Positions 41,424-54,108 of a stretch of 64,000 bases of DNA are shown here, piece by piece; the stretch's first letter is position 1; the number at the start of each line of letters is the position of its first letter. The notes beneath the pieces were generated by a model. The model did no database searches. It was not told where the DNA came from and worked only from the letters and a program-made list of their open reading frames with translations. The stretch spans positions 59,319 through 123,318 of the forward strand of contig JANAVB010042239.1 of assembly GCA_029216955.1 (NCBI GenBank), written 5' to 3'. The position numbers were made by a program, and so were the translations under genes. Source of the DNA: Iris pallida (taxonomy: Eukaryota > Streptophyta > Magnoliopsida > Asparagales > Iridaceae).

Positions 41424-44354
41424 TGTAACACCCAGTTTCTAAAATGAGGGTAATTTTGAAATTTTGTAATTATTATTATTATTTATTGATATTTATTACA
41501 TATTATGATTTTTGGTGATTTTAAATCATTTTTAAACTATTTTAAATCATGACTTGTGATTTGGTGTCTTGCTAGTGTAACCCTACAGACAGCTTGACCT
41601 AGAGCCTAGCCATGAGATTAGGGTGTCTCATTTATCATTTTTAGCGTAGAGGGTATCTTGGTCATTTTAGGATTTATTTGAATTTATTATGATTTATTGG
41701 AATTTGTGTGAATTTATTTCTAATTAAATATTGCTATGTGTTATGTTAGTCCTTAACCTAGAATTTTAGCCCTAACCCAGATTAGACATGGCCTAGACTA
41801 GGGTTAGTTAGCTTGGATTAGTCATGACTAGTCATTGGTTAGAATGATCAAGTTAGACTAGCTAGTTATAGTTAGTTGAGACTAGCATTGAAACCTAGGT
41901 TCCATCCTAGCCATCGATTTGACATGATGTGAGGGTGACCATTGGATGGGATCCCAAAACCCTTGAAGTGGCCAGCCCAAAACCCTAAGTGAGCCTATTT
42001 AATCCCTCCCAAATTATTGCCTCCTTGTTCATTCTCTCTCTTTTCAAGAACAAGGTGAGCTCAACTTTATTTCTCCATAACTTCTCAATTCCTCATCCTT
42101 TTTCAACCAAACTTCTTGTATTATGACCTAACCATCACCCTCTTGCTATCCATGGACGTAGAATACAGATTTGGGGAAATCTACAGTATTCGAGCTACAG
42201 TAAAGAGGGGACTGCACTTGACAGTTTTTGAGCTCGAGACACCCATTGGTAAATCCCTTTTTCCCTATTTAAATTATTGATTTATCATCATGGATGTATA
42301 GTACTAGGTCCCCTCTAGCCTCGGGTAGGAGCTGACCCCAACTTGTATCGGATACGTGTCCGTATCAGACACGTATCAATAGGATTACCTAGGTGTTCGA
42401 CCAAATGCCTCAATAGGTTTTTCCTTACTATTTTCTGATTGTGTTTGAATAGGAAATTAAGTTTTAATGTCGCTTATGCATTTCTAATGTTCTGAACACG
42501 CCTCGTGTCGTGTCGGGGTCGTACTGGACCCGTGGACATGCTCCCGTACGCACGCGGTTGGCTGCCCTGCTGCTAGGGGTCCAGTGCTTCGCGGATACGA
42601 CGAATGGACTCGTACCACTTGGCACAAACCAAGGGGCAATGACTGTCAGGTCACCCCTTGAGTCTGGAGTCCAGTGGTGTCGTGTCGGATACGTTCTTTG
42701 GCCTGCAGTGGTTCGACTGAACCAAGTTGGCAGTCAGTTTCAGTGGCTTTGGTTGTATCGATTTGGACACGTTGTGTCCTATTTTTGGATACCATTTTGC
42801 TAGCATGACACACATTAATATCCACCCTTAACAACCTACCTATTTTTTCATCAATACACTGTTAATTGAATGTAGGAATGGAGGATTCCCATTCGACTGA
42901 TACATCCTGTATCAGTGAACACTGTTCACCAATTCCTGTTGTTTAACGATTTACGTTGTGTTTAGTTACGATTTAATTGTTAATCTAATATCCTGGACAT
43001 GTGTATTAACCTCTGTTAAGTTCGAATATTCATTTAGATTAGATTTTGTGATGTGGAATGGGATTTTGGCATGTGGTTAGGACTTGACTGATACCACATT
43101 ATCCTTCGGTTGTTTCTAAACTCAATTTCTATTTTAATCTGTTTAGATTAATGTTTAAGTATCATTATTTAGCCTACATGTTATTTAGTGCCTGTTATTT
43201 CCATTCTAATTCATCTACATGTGTAACTACATCCCTACAATATGGAATACTGATTGTGATAGGATTTAGGTTTCAATTTTGATTTTTGATATGGGATGGA
43301 CAGTTGGTATTGACTGATACACTGTCACATGCCTGTACTATCGAATCTGAGAATTACTTGTGTGAAATCTGAGAACTGAATTCTTTTCTCCATTGAACTG
43401 TCTTCCTATTAAACTGAATGTTACACACATATTACTGATTTTTCCTATTTTCTTACATTCCTGTTTTCTCACATTCCTGAAAACTGAAACTGAGATAATT
43501 TCCTATTTTTTCACATTGCCTCCACATGTTACACACACACACATTACTGATTTTTCCAGGTTCACTTCTCTCACACTATCACATACACACGCATATGAAT
43601 TCCTACACACTTTCTCTTAACTGTACACTGTTTTCATTTTCCTGTACACATATACATTGCTATGTACACACCACACCCTCTCACACCCTTAGCCCCCTTT
43701 CACAAATAACCTACTGATAACAGTAGCTATATGCTGCCATACACCTGTCCATTCATGCCCCCATTTAACCACTCTAAAATAGCCCCATAACATGCCGCTA
43801 AACCAGTCCAATAATAGCCTATATTCAGTCCCTTAAACACAGCCTTGTATCAGCTATTTACAGGCTCCTAAACCAGTCCCTACAACCAGCTATACAAGAT
43901 GTCCTAACCAGTCCCTTACTTGTCCCAATCCAGCTGAAATAGCAGTCCTAAACCAGCCTGTGTACACCCCACTTTGGACAGCCCAAACCACTCCATCCAG
44001 TCCTATTTTCAACCTCAAATCAGCCCATGGTTCTGTCCCTCTCCCATATGTCAACCCCCTATATAGGTTCACTTGGGTTGTATAACTGTCATGTAGTTTC
44101 ATTTCCCTGGAACCCAATTCCTGAGATAATAGTTCACTGTTATAGGTTGATATGAACTGTCAAGAGGGAATTGGATTCATTTATGTGAATTGTTTTGAAA
44201 TTTGTTTATTGAACTGTCATTTGGTTCTAGTTATAAACTGTCAATGTGATTTCTTTGTGATACTCACTATTCCTATAAAACACTGTCACTTTCCTATCAC
44301 TAGTTCACCTCACATGTGACCCTCACATGTCTCTCTCTATATCACCCTATATAC

Positions 44355-44357
<3 letters not shown>

Positions 44358-44442
<85 letters not shown>

Positions 44443-44444
44443 CC

Positions 44445-44499
<55 letters not shown>

Positions 44500-44558
44500 A
44501 TATATATATATATATATATATATATGACCCCCTATATGTGATGTTAACATATATATAT

Positions 44559-44590
<32 letters not shown>
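44358..44590. repeat. (TA)n microsatellite expansion
   Basis: About 200 bp of TATATA interrupted by two short copies of the flanking LTR sequence (ATCACCCTATATACATA; GACCCCCTATATGTGATG) and a run of about 20 A. The left LTR has only about 25 bp of TA at the same place (37493-37508). Open 'IYIY' frames here are not genes. Confidence 0.95.
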
Positions 44591-44594
<4 letters not shown>

Positions 44595-45584
44595 ATGACC
44601 CCCTATATGTGATGTTAACATATAGCCTATAATTATATGAATGTGTGTTAAATATATTTAATTAGATATAATTGATATGTGTGAATGTGTGGAATGGTCT
44701 ATGTATGATATAGCTATGACTTATAGCCTATATACAGGGCACATAGCCTGTGGCTCATTGATTTTGTGTGTGGTTTGAATGCCAATATAGGTGTGAAGTT
44801 GGCTTGTATAGCCTTGGGATTGATGTAGAGTGCTAGCCTAGGCTTGGTTAGGCCTAGTGAGACTTATTAGACTTGTTTGGCTTAGGTTTGACCTAGTTTG
44901 ACCAGTCAAGTTGACTAAGTTGACCGAGAGTCGACTTTAGTCTAGTTTGACCTAGACAGCATACAGACGCATCGTAGATTACATTTATCATCCCCTGTAT
45001 ACATCTTGACTTGTGTTGCTCTAACTAGGAGTCAGGTACCTCATCTCGGACAGTACATTTACTTCAGACATTCAGATAGCAGGCGAGTACTTTCTCTGAT
45101 CATTTCATAACTTGCTTAGAATTATATTCCTGCTCTAGTTTACCTTATTTGATGCTGTCACGATATTATCACGGATTGGTACTATATGAATCCCTACATT
45201 GAGATGTTATCCCCCTCGGGAGCATCGGATACATTATGTCATGTGTTTCGTGTACATCATGTATTCCTCGCTCTCATGTTATTCATGTTTCTCATGTGCT
45301 TCATGCTCGTTCATGCATGCTCGTGTACTCTCATGTGCTCTCATAAATCGGTCATGTTTTTCATGTATCTCATGTATAACCTATATTGCATGTGCACTCA
45401 TTTATGAGCCTTCATATGAATTTCATGTAAATCCATTAATGGGCCCCCCATGTGAACTTTATTTGCACTCATGTATGAGCTCTCATATATACTTCATGTG
45501 AACCCATTTATGGGCATCATGTGAAAAACATGTACGTAACATAACTTGGTTGGATCCTTGTGTATTGATTGGGGTATGGGGGAG

Positions 45585-45593
45585 TATAAATAG
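45585..45593 (+). promoter_or_regulatory. TATA box of E5 right LTR
   Basis: TATAAATAG at the place matching 38483-38491. Confidence 0.6.
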
Positions 45594-46343
45594 TCATGTG
45601 AACAATTCCAAAGTAGTATAGCCATGTGCGCCTCTTTAGTATAGTCATGTGCAAATCCAGCCGTTCACATGTCGACTTTGTACTCTAAATCACTAGTCAC
45701 TGGTAGCTCTCTACTTATAGTAGATATTTCTATTACAGTTCTCTCTCTGTTTACATCATGTACTTTTTTCAGTTTCATGTATCATACTCTCTTGCATGTT
45801 TATATTCTCTAACCTGTTATGATCTGCGTGAGATGTATTGTGCTCGCTCCCTTCATGACTGGACCTGTTAAAAATTTTACAGAGGATGATGAGGAACCTT
45901 GTACCCCTTACTTTGGAGCTTGCCTAGATGACACTCTCGACCTGGACCCCTGGGGAGGTTCAGGCAGCTGCTGAGGATGATACGCCTTGCTTAGTATAGA
46001 TAGCTTAGACTCTTACTTGTCTTTCTCATTGATACATTATTGTATATATTGGGAGTTGTTTCTTTTGGATGTTTGTGGAGATGTATCATAGACACTTAGT
46101 TTTTATCTGGATTGTACCTCTGTGGATTTTCTCTGTTCATATCTATCTATCTTTATCGTATTCCACCTTAGATGTGATTGAGACTGTATTGCTATGTCGC
46201 CTCCATTCGGAGTGTATATACTATACAGGTACCTTATATATTGTTAGATGATTGACCTAGGACAGCGTTCTACCGCCGACACTGCGGCGTAGGCTGGGCG
46301 CTGTTACGTACTCGTACCCTCATAGTAGGTACGGGTCGTGACA

Positions 46344-49040
46344 ACTTTCAATATATGGCTAAAGGTTCTTATATGGTTTGATCAGTTGAAATTTCTTCCG
46401 TTTTGCCATTAACATCTTTGTCTACCACCGTATGCCATGGTTCATCGTCAGAGGGTCTCTGATCTTGAGGTTTGTATAGTCTTGCATCAGAGAAGTACAC
46501 TTTGACCCCTTGAAAGGATTAACATCTGTAAATTCTGTACAGACTACTCCTTCATTCACATATTTGAAACACTGATGAAGAGTAGACGGTACAAGAAATT
46601 TTTTATGTATCCACGGCCATCCTAATAGGATATCGTAGGACAAATTGGCATCAATGACATAGCACGTGACTTCAGTTCGAAGTTTACCGATTTGACACTT
46701 GAGACAGATTTTCCCCAGAGGATGACTTCATCCAGCATTGAAACCAGTAATACTAGTAGAGGTTGGGGACAACTTGCTCATTGGAATTCCAAATATCTGA
46801 AGCAAGCTTCGAGGGATACCACTGACTGATGAGCCGAGATCGATATGGATGCAGTCCACCTTACAAGCTCCGATAAACCCTGTATAATACAAGGGTCTAT
46901 CATGGTAGTTGTTTTTCTATAATATAACTTCCTGAGCAAAGATGATGCAAGGAATCTTTTCTGACACACTATGACAATGAGGACAAGTCGCAAGATCATC
47001 ATCAGGTTCTTCCATCTGGACAAATATGAGTCTGCATGCTGCAAGCTCTCACTTAATGCCTCACGTTATATCTTTGGAGAGACGGAGCAACTCGAATGTG
47101 GATAATCGAGTCGAGGTATTGACAAGCTGTGACAATATATAAAATTGGAGGGTTTTTCGAGTCCAAAAAGATTAGATTTCTTTAAGGATTTGTCAAACCT
47201 CACATGTATTTTTTTTTTTTCTTCTTGGAGTTTGCCTTGATGGTCCTGATTCAGATGGAATTAAATTAGTAGGTGATGAGGAGCAGGGATTGTTGGAAAG
47301 GAATTATCATCTAACTCCTGATTGGAGGCATGTAGGTATGCCTTTCCGGATCTAGGCTCTCTGACTAGAGCTTTATTGACCATATTACATGGTTTACTAT
47401 TCTTCTTCTTCCTCTGAATCTTAAAAGTAGAAGGGGCAAATTTTGAATCCATATCTTGGAGAAGATTATGATGGATCCATAAAATCTCACCACACTGAGT
47501 AGTGAGTGGTACTAGTTTGGTTGTTTGGTCACAAACCGGAGGAAGATTGACAACTTGTAACGTCACCTTTGGTATCAGTGTGACACCTCTTGAACATCGA
47601 TTGTAGGAAGATCTCCAAACTGGATGGAAATAAGATTTACAGAAATCTATTTCTCATCTGTATACAATATGATGGCCTTGGAATCCAGTAATCCTTGAAT
47701 GTGGTTCATCAGTATATAACAATCCTTTGTAGGATAATTGTACATATTGGTGATAGAAATAATACTTCGGATCATTGTTTCATCCTACTTCCTCTGGCCT
47801 TCGAAGGGGAGGCAATTATAATTTATTACCTTCATGAGTACATAGAAGATGTCCAGTATGAGGGCTTCATTGAATGTATAGTGCGGCTTAGGCGTCGAAG
47901 CAACTGGAGCTTTTTGTTCGTGCTGGAAACAGCTACGAAAATATCACCGTAAAGGACTCCTTCCCTTTGTTTGTTTTCCCAGAAGTATTATTCTGGGGGC
48001 ATTTTCCTTTATCTTTCGGTGACTTCAACCCAATCAGATGCAAAATATGGACGGATTCTTTAGCCTTCTCAGCAACAGTGATGAAGCGGCCAATCATTAT
48101 AGTCTTCAATGCCAATGCAGAATCTGACTGTAGGCAAGAAATTACCTCTGCATGTATCAATCAACAACAACTGAGGTCCCAGGGTGTAACTTCATTGCTA
48201 GTCTCCTGAATCGTTCAATGAATTCACAAGCCAACTCTTTTTATCCTGCTTTGTTGCAATGAGCTTCGACATAGAGACATCACCTGTCCCCTCATAGAAT
48301 CTGGTAAGGAATAATTTCTCCAAGTCTTTAAATGTTTTAATACAATCATCAGGCAGATTGCAAACCATTCAAAGGCCACTCCCTTCAGGGTACTAATAAA
48401 CAATTTAGATCAAAGTGTATCATTCTTTGGTATGTGAACGGTCTGGGAGTAAAAGTATGTCAAATGCTATCTAGGTGAGCCTATTTTGTCATAAGGAATC
48501 AGTGATTAGGTTTTATACTTTGGAGGACAAACCACATCATCCATTCTGAAGGATAAGAGCATGACATTCCTATTTGATGGAGCTCCTCTTTTGAAGTCAT
48601 ATCATCTAATCGAGCATTAATCTCGAATAGCTTCTAGAGTATCAATTGGCTGACATACAGAGGTGGATTGTATGATAGTCGGTCGAGTCTGTTGTAATAA
48701 TAGTATATGGACATTTCCAACTATCGGTGGTGGATTAGGGTTCAAAGATGCCCCGATTGTATCTTGATCGACAGGATTGAGTTGATAGATGAGATTGATG
48801 CAGAGCTATTGCAGATTCATTATTGTTTGTATCTGCTGCATCATTATCATAACATTTTATAGCATGTTTTTGAGATTATCAATTCTCTGTCGATCACTAC
48901 TACCTCCTTCTTCATTATCCATCGCATACACAGATGTTATATATGGACTGCCAGATAGAGAAGTATGCAAGGAAGCATTACTACAATTATTACTACTCGA
49001 CCTGACTGTGAGACTACATGTTTCTTTTTGAAATCCGTAG
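46344..49040 (-). pseudogene. E3 gag and protease (heavily decayed)
   Basis: The start is near 48945 with 'GGSSDRQRIDNLKNM', as in E2 gag. The gag core 'LKGVAFEWFA' is near 48370. 'PKDKGKCP' and 'LVPLTTQCGEILWIHHNLLQD' (about 47490) and 'RFDKSLKK' (about 47190) follow. The protease turn is 'HIDLGSSVSGIP' (about 46835) and its end 'SYDILLGWPWIHKKF' (46640). Many frameshifts. E5 inserted at 46344 separates it from 24296. Confidence 0.75.
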
Positions 49041-50279
49041 TACTCTGTCATCAGACTAAGATATAGAATGATCAAAGACTGGAAGAGTGGTACCCCCAGT
49101 ATTATCTTGCTCTGAAACATGAGGTACGCCAAAAGAATGTCTAGACCTCGTTATTGATAAATACCCTCTGGTGAACAGGCTCTTTGACGTCCTCTAGATG
49201 AAGCGGATGGAGAGATTTGATCTTCCTTTTGGCTTATTTTGCATAAATCGAGGCGATCGATAACTTATCTTCATTATCGAAAGTTGTTGTCTAAGACACG
49301 AAAATCGATAAATTTGGTTGCAATCTTTGGAAGACAGATCGCCCTGGTTGATCAACTATATTTGAGCAGCAACAGTTGATAACAATCTCTGCACATGAAT
49401 TTCTTTGATGAGACACAACTATGTTTGATGATACCTCCGTTGATTTACGTTTGTGCCGAAGTATGTCACACAGATCAATAGAAGGTGTGACCTCCTTTCC
49501 CTTCTTATGTGACTGGACAGTCCGTGCATGGGAAAGTTGGTTTATGAACTTGTCGACCTATTTTATGTACTTGGGGGAACCTAGTACTTAGGTCTTGAGA
49601 AGTTTTGCCATATAAACACATTTTAGGTACATTGGGAGGCAATGTACATGATTCACAGCATGTGAAAGAGTGGCACATGGGAGACTAGGGTGCATAGTTT
49701 TTAGCTTGTATAACTTCTATCGCTCGTGCGCATAACACGAGAGGTGCATGAGTTGGATCCTTTTCGTGATACATAGAATCTACTGAGAAAGAAAGTCTAT
49801 GGAAGATATACTTCTTATCTCGAGTCGTGCATCTAGAGTTTTGTATTGAGGCATAACTCGTCTCTTAATTGACAAAATGTGATGTAGAAGTTAAAATTTT
49901 GAATCTTTGGCATTAAAGTGTTTTTTTCTGCCAAAGATCAAACGTTGTGCATTCTTTTGTCAAAGTTGCTGTGAGTAGCTCTGTCATGGATGATAGCCTT
50001 GTTTTAGATGCACGATTGATATACACCTTCTTGGTGTTCTTCAGTGGAAACAAAGGTTTGGTTGATGGCTCATTAGTAGAGCCCCTCCCAGACGCATGAT
50101 GAGTGTTATGCGTCTTAGCAATAGAAACTTCTTTGGACACAACTATGGCTGATACCGAGCCATGCGCCTCCAACCTGTTGTTTTGGCCCACATTGGCCAG
50201 AGCCTTCCCCTTGCCATCAGCGGCATTACGAAGAGAGAGAGACTTTGGGACATAAGTTTTACGAATACGCTTAGCTTTC
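49041..50279 (-). pseudogene. E3 pre-gag ORF (decayed)
   Basis: Homologous to E2's 538-residue pre-gag ORF by position and by scattered blocks, for example a basic '(K)AKRIRKTYVPKSL' end at about 50270-50230 against E2's '...KKARKEWRPRSFVP'. Open only in pieces (50191-49913 the longest). Degenerate GTGCATAG/GCGCATAAC motifs near 49690-49750 may be relics of the GCCGCATG motif. E6 cuts it at 50279; the first part lies at 55427-55575. Confidence 0.6.
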
Positions 50280-51587
50280 TAATGAGAACATAAAATGTTA
50301 TATTTTATCCTTAATGTCTAACATTTTATGCTCATTTCATGACTAAAGGTAATCATTATTCTTATATTTTGGTTTAGGATGCAATTGGAGACACTAAGTG
50401 CAAAGTGGAGCTAAATAGCAATTTTGGACAGTTTTGACACTTTTTACCAAAATAGACATAACGTTCTCATCCGAAACGCAATTGAGGTGATTCAAAAAGA
50501 TTTGGAAAGATAAGACAAAGTTCTACAACTTTCATATTTGAGCTTGCGTGATTCAGGCTACATCATGGACGAAATCAGGCTTAAGTTGAGTCAAAGATGT
50601 TGTGAAAGAAAATATAAATCACAATAACTATTTTCCTACTTGTTCTATGACTTAGTTTTATTGTTTGAGAAGTTTTAACTTTTAGAGGATTTGTGGGAGA
50701 GATATTGTGGACTTCAAACAACCAATTTAGAGTGTATCAAAAGGATAAAAATCATGAAGAAAGGGAACCACAACACACAACTCTTTTTATTCTTCTCCAA
50801 CTTTTCTTTAAAGTTTTGATGAACATGTATGTCTAAAAGTTTTGTTGGTCGAAGAAAATGGAAGCCTTGGAAACAATAACTTGTGAGATCTAAATTATTT
50901 TTATATGGTTTATTTATACTTTGAATATTGAATGTTTTATATGCCACTTTCATGGTTGTTTTGTTTAATTACTAGGAGGCCTACTAGTTTATTATTCATT
51001 TCGATCTACCGCTAAATTAGATATCAAATCCGCAATTGTTTGATTTTTTCTAATTTGTGAAGCAACCAAGATTTAATGAATTGCTTTGTTTTATTAGATC
51101 TTAGGAGAATTTTTTTGACAAAATTAAATGCAACCGCTTGTGCATGTGTGTTGTGCTTTATCGATCTCTTGGTTCTTCAAGAAATTGCTAGATTAAAACT
51201 TCAGCGCTTGTCTTAGATTATTTATTAATTAAAGTTAATTAGGTCTCTCATATCTAAGTAACTAAGCTTGAGAGAGATAGGAAGATACTTCCAACGATAA
51301 ATATTTAAAGTATGAGTTAATTTATGTTTGTATCAATGACATTTTAAGATCCTAATGTGAATATTGACTAAGACCAATAGTTGTCCCTTTAATTGATTTT
51401 AATACGTTAATTCTTTTTAACTCTTCTTAAATTTATTTTTATTATATTCAAAACCTCTACCCCCATCCTTGTTCACATAGCATAAAAGTACACTAATTAC
51501 TCTCCGTGGGATCGATCCTTACTCTCACTACAACATATAATTTTAGGAGTGAAGATTTTATTTTTGGGTGCATGTGACAGCACACCA
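50280..51587 (+). repeat. E6 left LTR
   Basis: 1308 bp, starts TAATGAGAAC where the right LTR has TGATGAGAAC (G to A), ends ACACCA. AT-rich, no genes. Confidence 0.9.
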
Positions 51588-52640
51588 AATTTTGGCACCA
51601 TTGTCGGGAGTAATTTTAGTTAATTTTTGTGTTTTTGTGATCTTTATTTCATTCTTGTAATAAAATAATTTTTTTTAGCAAAAAAACTTTAACTGGACAT
51701 AGCGACCAATTCTTAACAATTTGGCACTTGGCTAGATCTTCCATCTAGGCATGATAATGAGGTAAATGTTTCTTCTCTTGAACAAAAAATTGCTAGTTAA
51801 CTTTTGTTCATCAAATAATTGTAGGTAACATTCAAACAACAATTGTTTGTGGAATTTGTTGAGTACCAGGGCATACAACTAATATGTGTCCAACTCTTCG
51901 AGATGAGCCAAATGAACAAGTGAATGCAGAATGTGGTCTTACTGGACAATCACAAATGAAGTATAATACATATTCAAACTCGTACAACTTAGGGTGGAGA
52001 GAGCACGCTAAATTTAGCTATGTGAATCTGCAACTAAATTATCCCATAACTCAAAATTACCCAAGTTACCAACAGTAGAAGCAATCATATCCCCATGAAT
52101 AACAACCAGGACAAACTTCTAATTCTAGTATATCTTTAGACGATCTTGTTAAGTCTCTTGCCACTAACACCTTACAATTTCAACAGGAGATGAGGGCCAA
52201 AATCTAAAGTTTGAACATTCAATGAGCCAAATGACAAATGCAATTAATAAGCAAGAGGCAAAAAAAATTAAAAAAACTACAATCTCAAACGATAGTAAAT
52301 CCAAAAGAAAATGCAAGTGCAATCGTATCGAAAAGTGGTAAAGAGGGGACATTCTAGTAAAAGAAGCACCATATTGTTAAAACAAGAGAAGAGAAAATTG
52401 CATTGCAGACACGAACATTCCTACTGACAACGTAGTACCAAATGCACAAGAAGTTTTTGAACTTAATGGCAAAGATGGATTCGATATTGCGTCAAGAAAA
52501 AAATAAGGAGTTAGTCTTGAGTAATAATTTGCATGAAACTATTGCAGGGTCAAATGATTTTATAAAAAGACAACAGTCAGGTAACGTTCCTTATATTTTG
52601 TTATCAATTTCTGACAAGAGATCTTTACCATCTATTTTGT
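51588..52640 (+). pseudogene. E6 Athila gag fragment
   Basis: 51884-52075 encodes 'TYSNSYNLGWREHAKFSY', the Athila gag signature (YSNTYNPGWR.HPNFS). 52130-52330 continues with 'DDLVKSLATNTLQFQQEMRAKI' and 'VNPKENASAIVSKSGK', also typical of the Athila gag C-terminal part. It is broken by stops. 52442-52640 is an open piece that I cannot assign. No protease, RT, RNase H or integrase follows. Confidence 0.75.
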
Positions 52641-54108
52641 AGGCCTCTGTTCAAGATGTGAAACACATGCCTAGTTGCATCAAGTGTGCTAGAGTCGAGC
52701 CAATGACATATTAAACAAAGGTGCTGCTTGGAAGGAAACCCAAGGGGACTTTTTCTTATTCTGGCATTTTTTTTATCTTTTCTTTGCATTTTGCCTTACA
52801 TTTGGGACAATGTCAGTTTTAAGTGTAGGGGAGGAGATGTAGGTTTTGTTTTAATTTTTGAAAATGCATGATTTTTAAAATAAATAAATATATACAAAAA
52901 ATTTAAAAATAAAATTGTTTTTGTGTTTTCAGTAATTTTTGGTTGTGTATGTCATGAGCAAGATTCAACTAAGTTTGAAAATTCATAACATGATTGAATA
53001 AGTAAGCTTTCAACTTAGAATTAATTAGTCTAGTTATTTTCCTTAATGATGGTAGTGAATAAATTTGGTAGACAAAAGTCGGTGAGATTTTGAGCCTTTA
53101 GACTAACACATCAGTCTCACTATTTTCTTTAATGAGAGATTCTTCCCTAGATTGTCTCTCTAGAACTTGTTTTGATTCTCTTGGAGGTCACATCGACACA
53201 TGCATATTTTTTTAATAAGGCCCTCTTTGTTATTCGCTACATAAGTCAAATAGCCTATCCTGAACTTATTTTTCCTTTGGTTGAACCCTTTTGATCCTTA
53301 TTGTTTTTATTTTTGTGAACCCACATTACAAGCTTTAATCTGAAAAAAAAATCCTCACCCAAGCCGGAAAGCTAGTGGAGCATTATGATATGTATGGATG
53401 TATAAGAAATAAGTGTAGGAATACTGAATTTCTAGTTTGGCTACATATTTTTTTCTGAAATTGTTGAGTTCCATGATTGTTAAGAAAAGAAAAAAAGAAA
53501 ATTGAGGAAAAAAGAAAAAAATAAAGAAGAAAAAATTGAAAGAAGTAGTAAAGAAAAGAAGTGATGGAGGAAATTACTTTTGATATCCATGTTCATAATA
53601 TCTCCTAAAATTACAATAAAGGGGTATGATTGATTTTACTTGTTTTATATTTGAGCTTGAGTTAAATCAATTTTGCTCCACTAGTTTTGATGGCTTTTGG
53701 GCTACACTCCAAAATATATCCCACCTTGATTCTAAGCCCTATTACAACCCATGAAAAGTCCTTATGATATGTGTTATGCATGTGATTCTAGTGGTGGAAA
53801 ATGAGAATATAGCAAGCTTATGGTAGATCATTTCTTTTGGAATGAATTTGAGTGAAACACATACCCTCAAAACACATGTGAGTTGAGTGTTTATTCCCGT
53901 AAGGGTCCACCAATTTAGTTTTCTCTATCTTAAGTGAAAATACTTACTAAGTAATTAGAAGTTGTCTAAGAATATATTTTCATGATATGTTGTGAGTTTT
54001 GATGAGCTTGGTTATTCTATATTTATGGAATTACAACCTTAATTTTTTTTACAAAAAATAAATGAGAGTTTTGTCTAAGGACGAACAAAAGTTAAGTGTG
54101 GGGGTATT
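52641..54108 (+). other. E6 3' untranslated region
   Basis: Near 52700-52750 it holds AACAAAGGTGCTGCTTGGAAG and AACCCAAG, a block commonly seen after gag or pol in Athila elements. The rest is AT-rich with long A/T runs. The polypurine tract GTTAAGTGTGGGGGT lies at 54091. No genes seen. Confidence 0.6.

Larger units (their letters stand above)
24297..46343 (+). mobile_element. E5: gag-only Tekay/Del-like element with about 4.9-kb LTRs
   Basis: The LTRs start TGTAACACC (24297 and 41424) and end GTGATA/GTGACA (39247 and 46343). The right LTR is 4920 bp. The left is interrupted by E4 and sums to about 4.7 kb. The interior of about 2.2 kb holds only gag with zinc knuckles, then a short 3' tail and a polypurine tract. 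No protease, RT or integrase is present. This fits the non-autonomous class known as TR-GAG (terminal-repeat retrotransposons with a GAG domain). It needs enzymes from an autonomous partner. Inserted in E3, opposite orientation. Confidence 0.85.
41424..46343 (+). repeat. E5 right (3') LTR, 4920 bp
   Basis: Uninterrupted copy of the LTR. Main differences from the left copy are the absence of E4, a large (TA)n expansion at 44358-44590 and point changes. It ends GTGACA before the E3 flank. Confidence 0.92.

Noticed and set aside
44316..44612. Open frames of Ile/Tyr repeats
   Set aside because: Translation of the (TA)n microsatellite, open in all frames.
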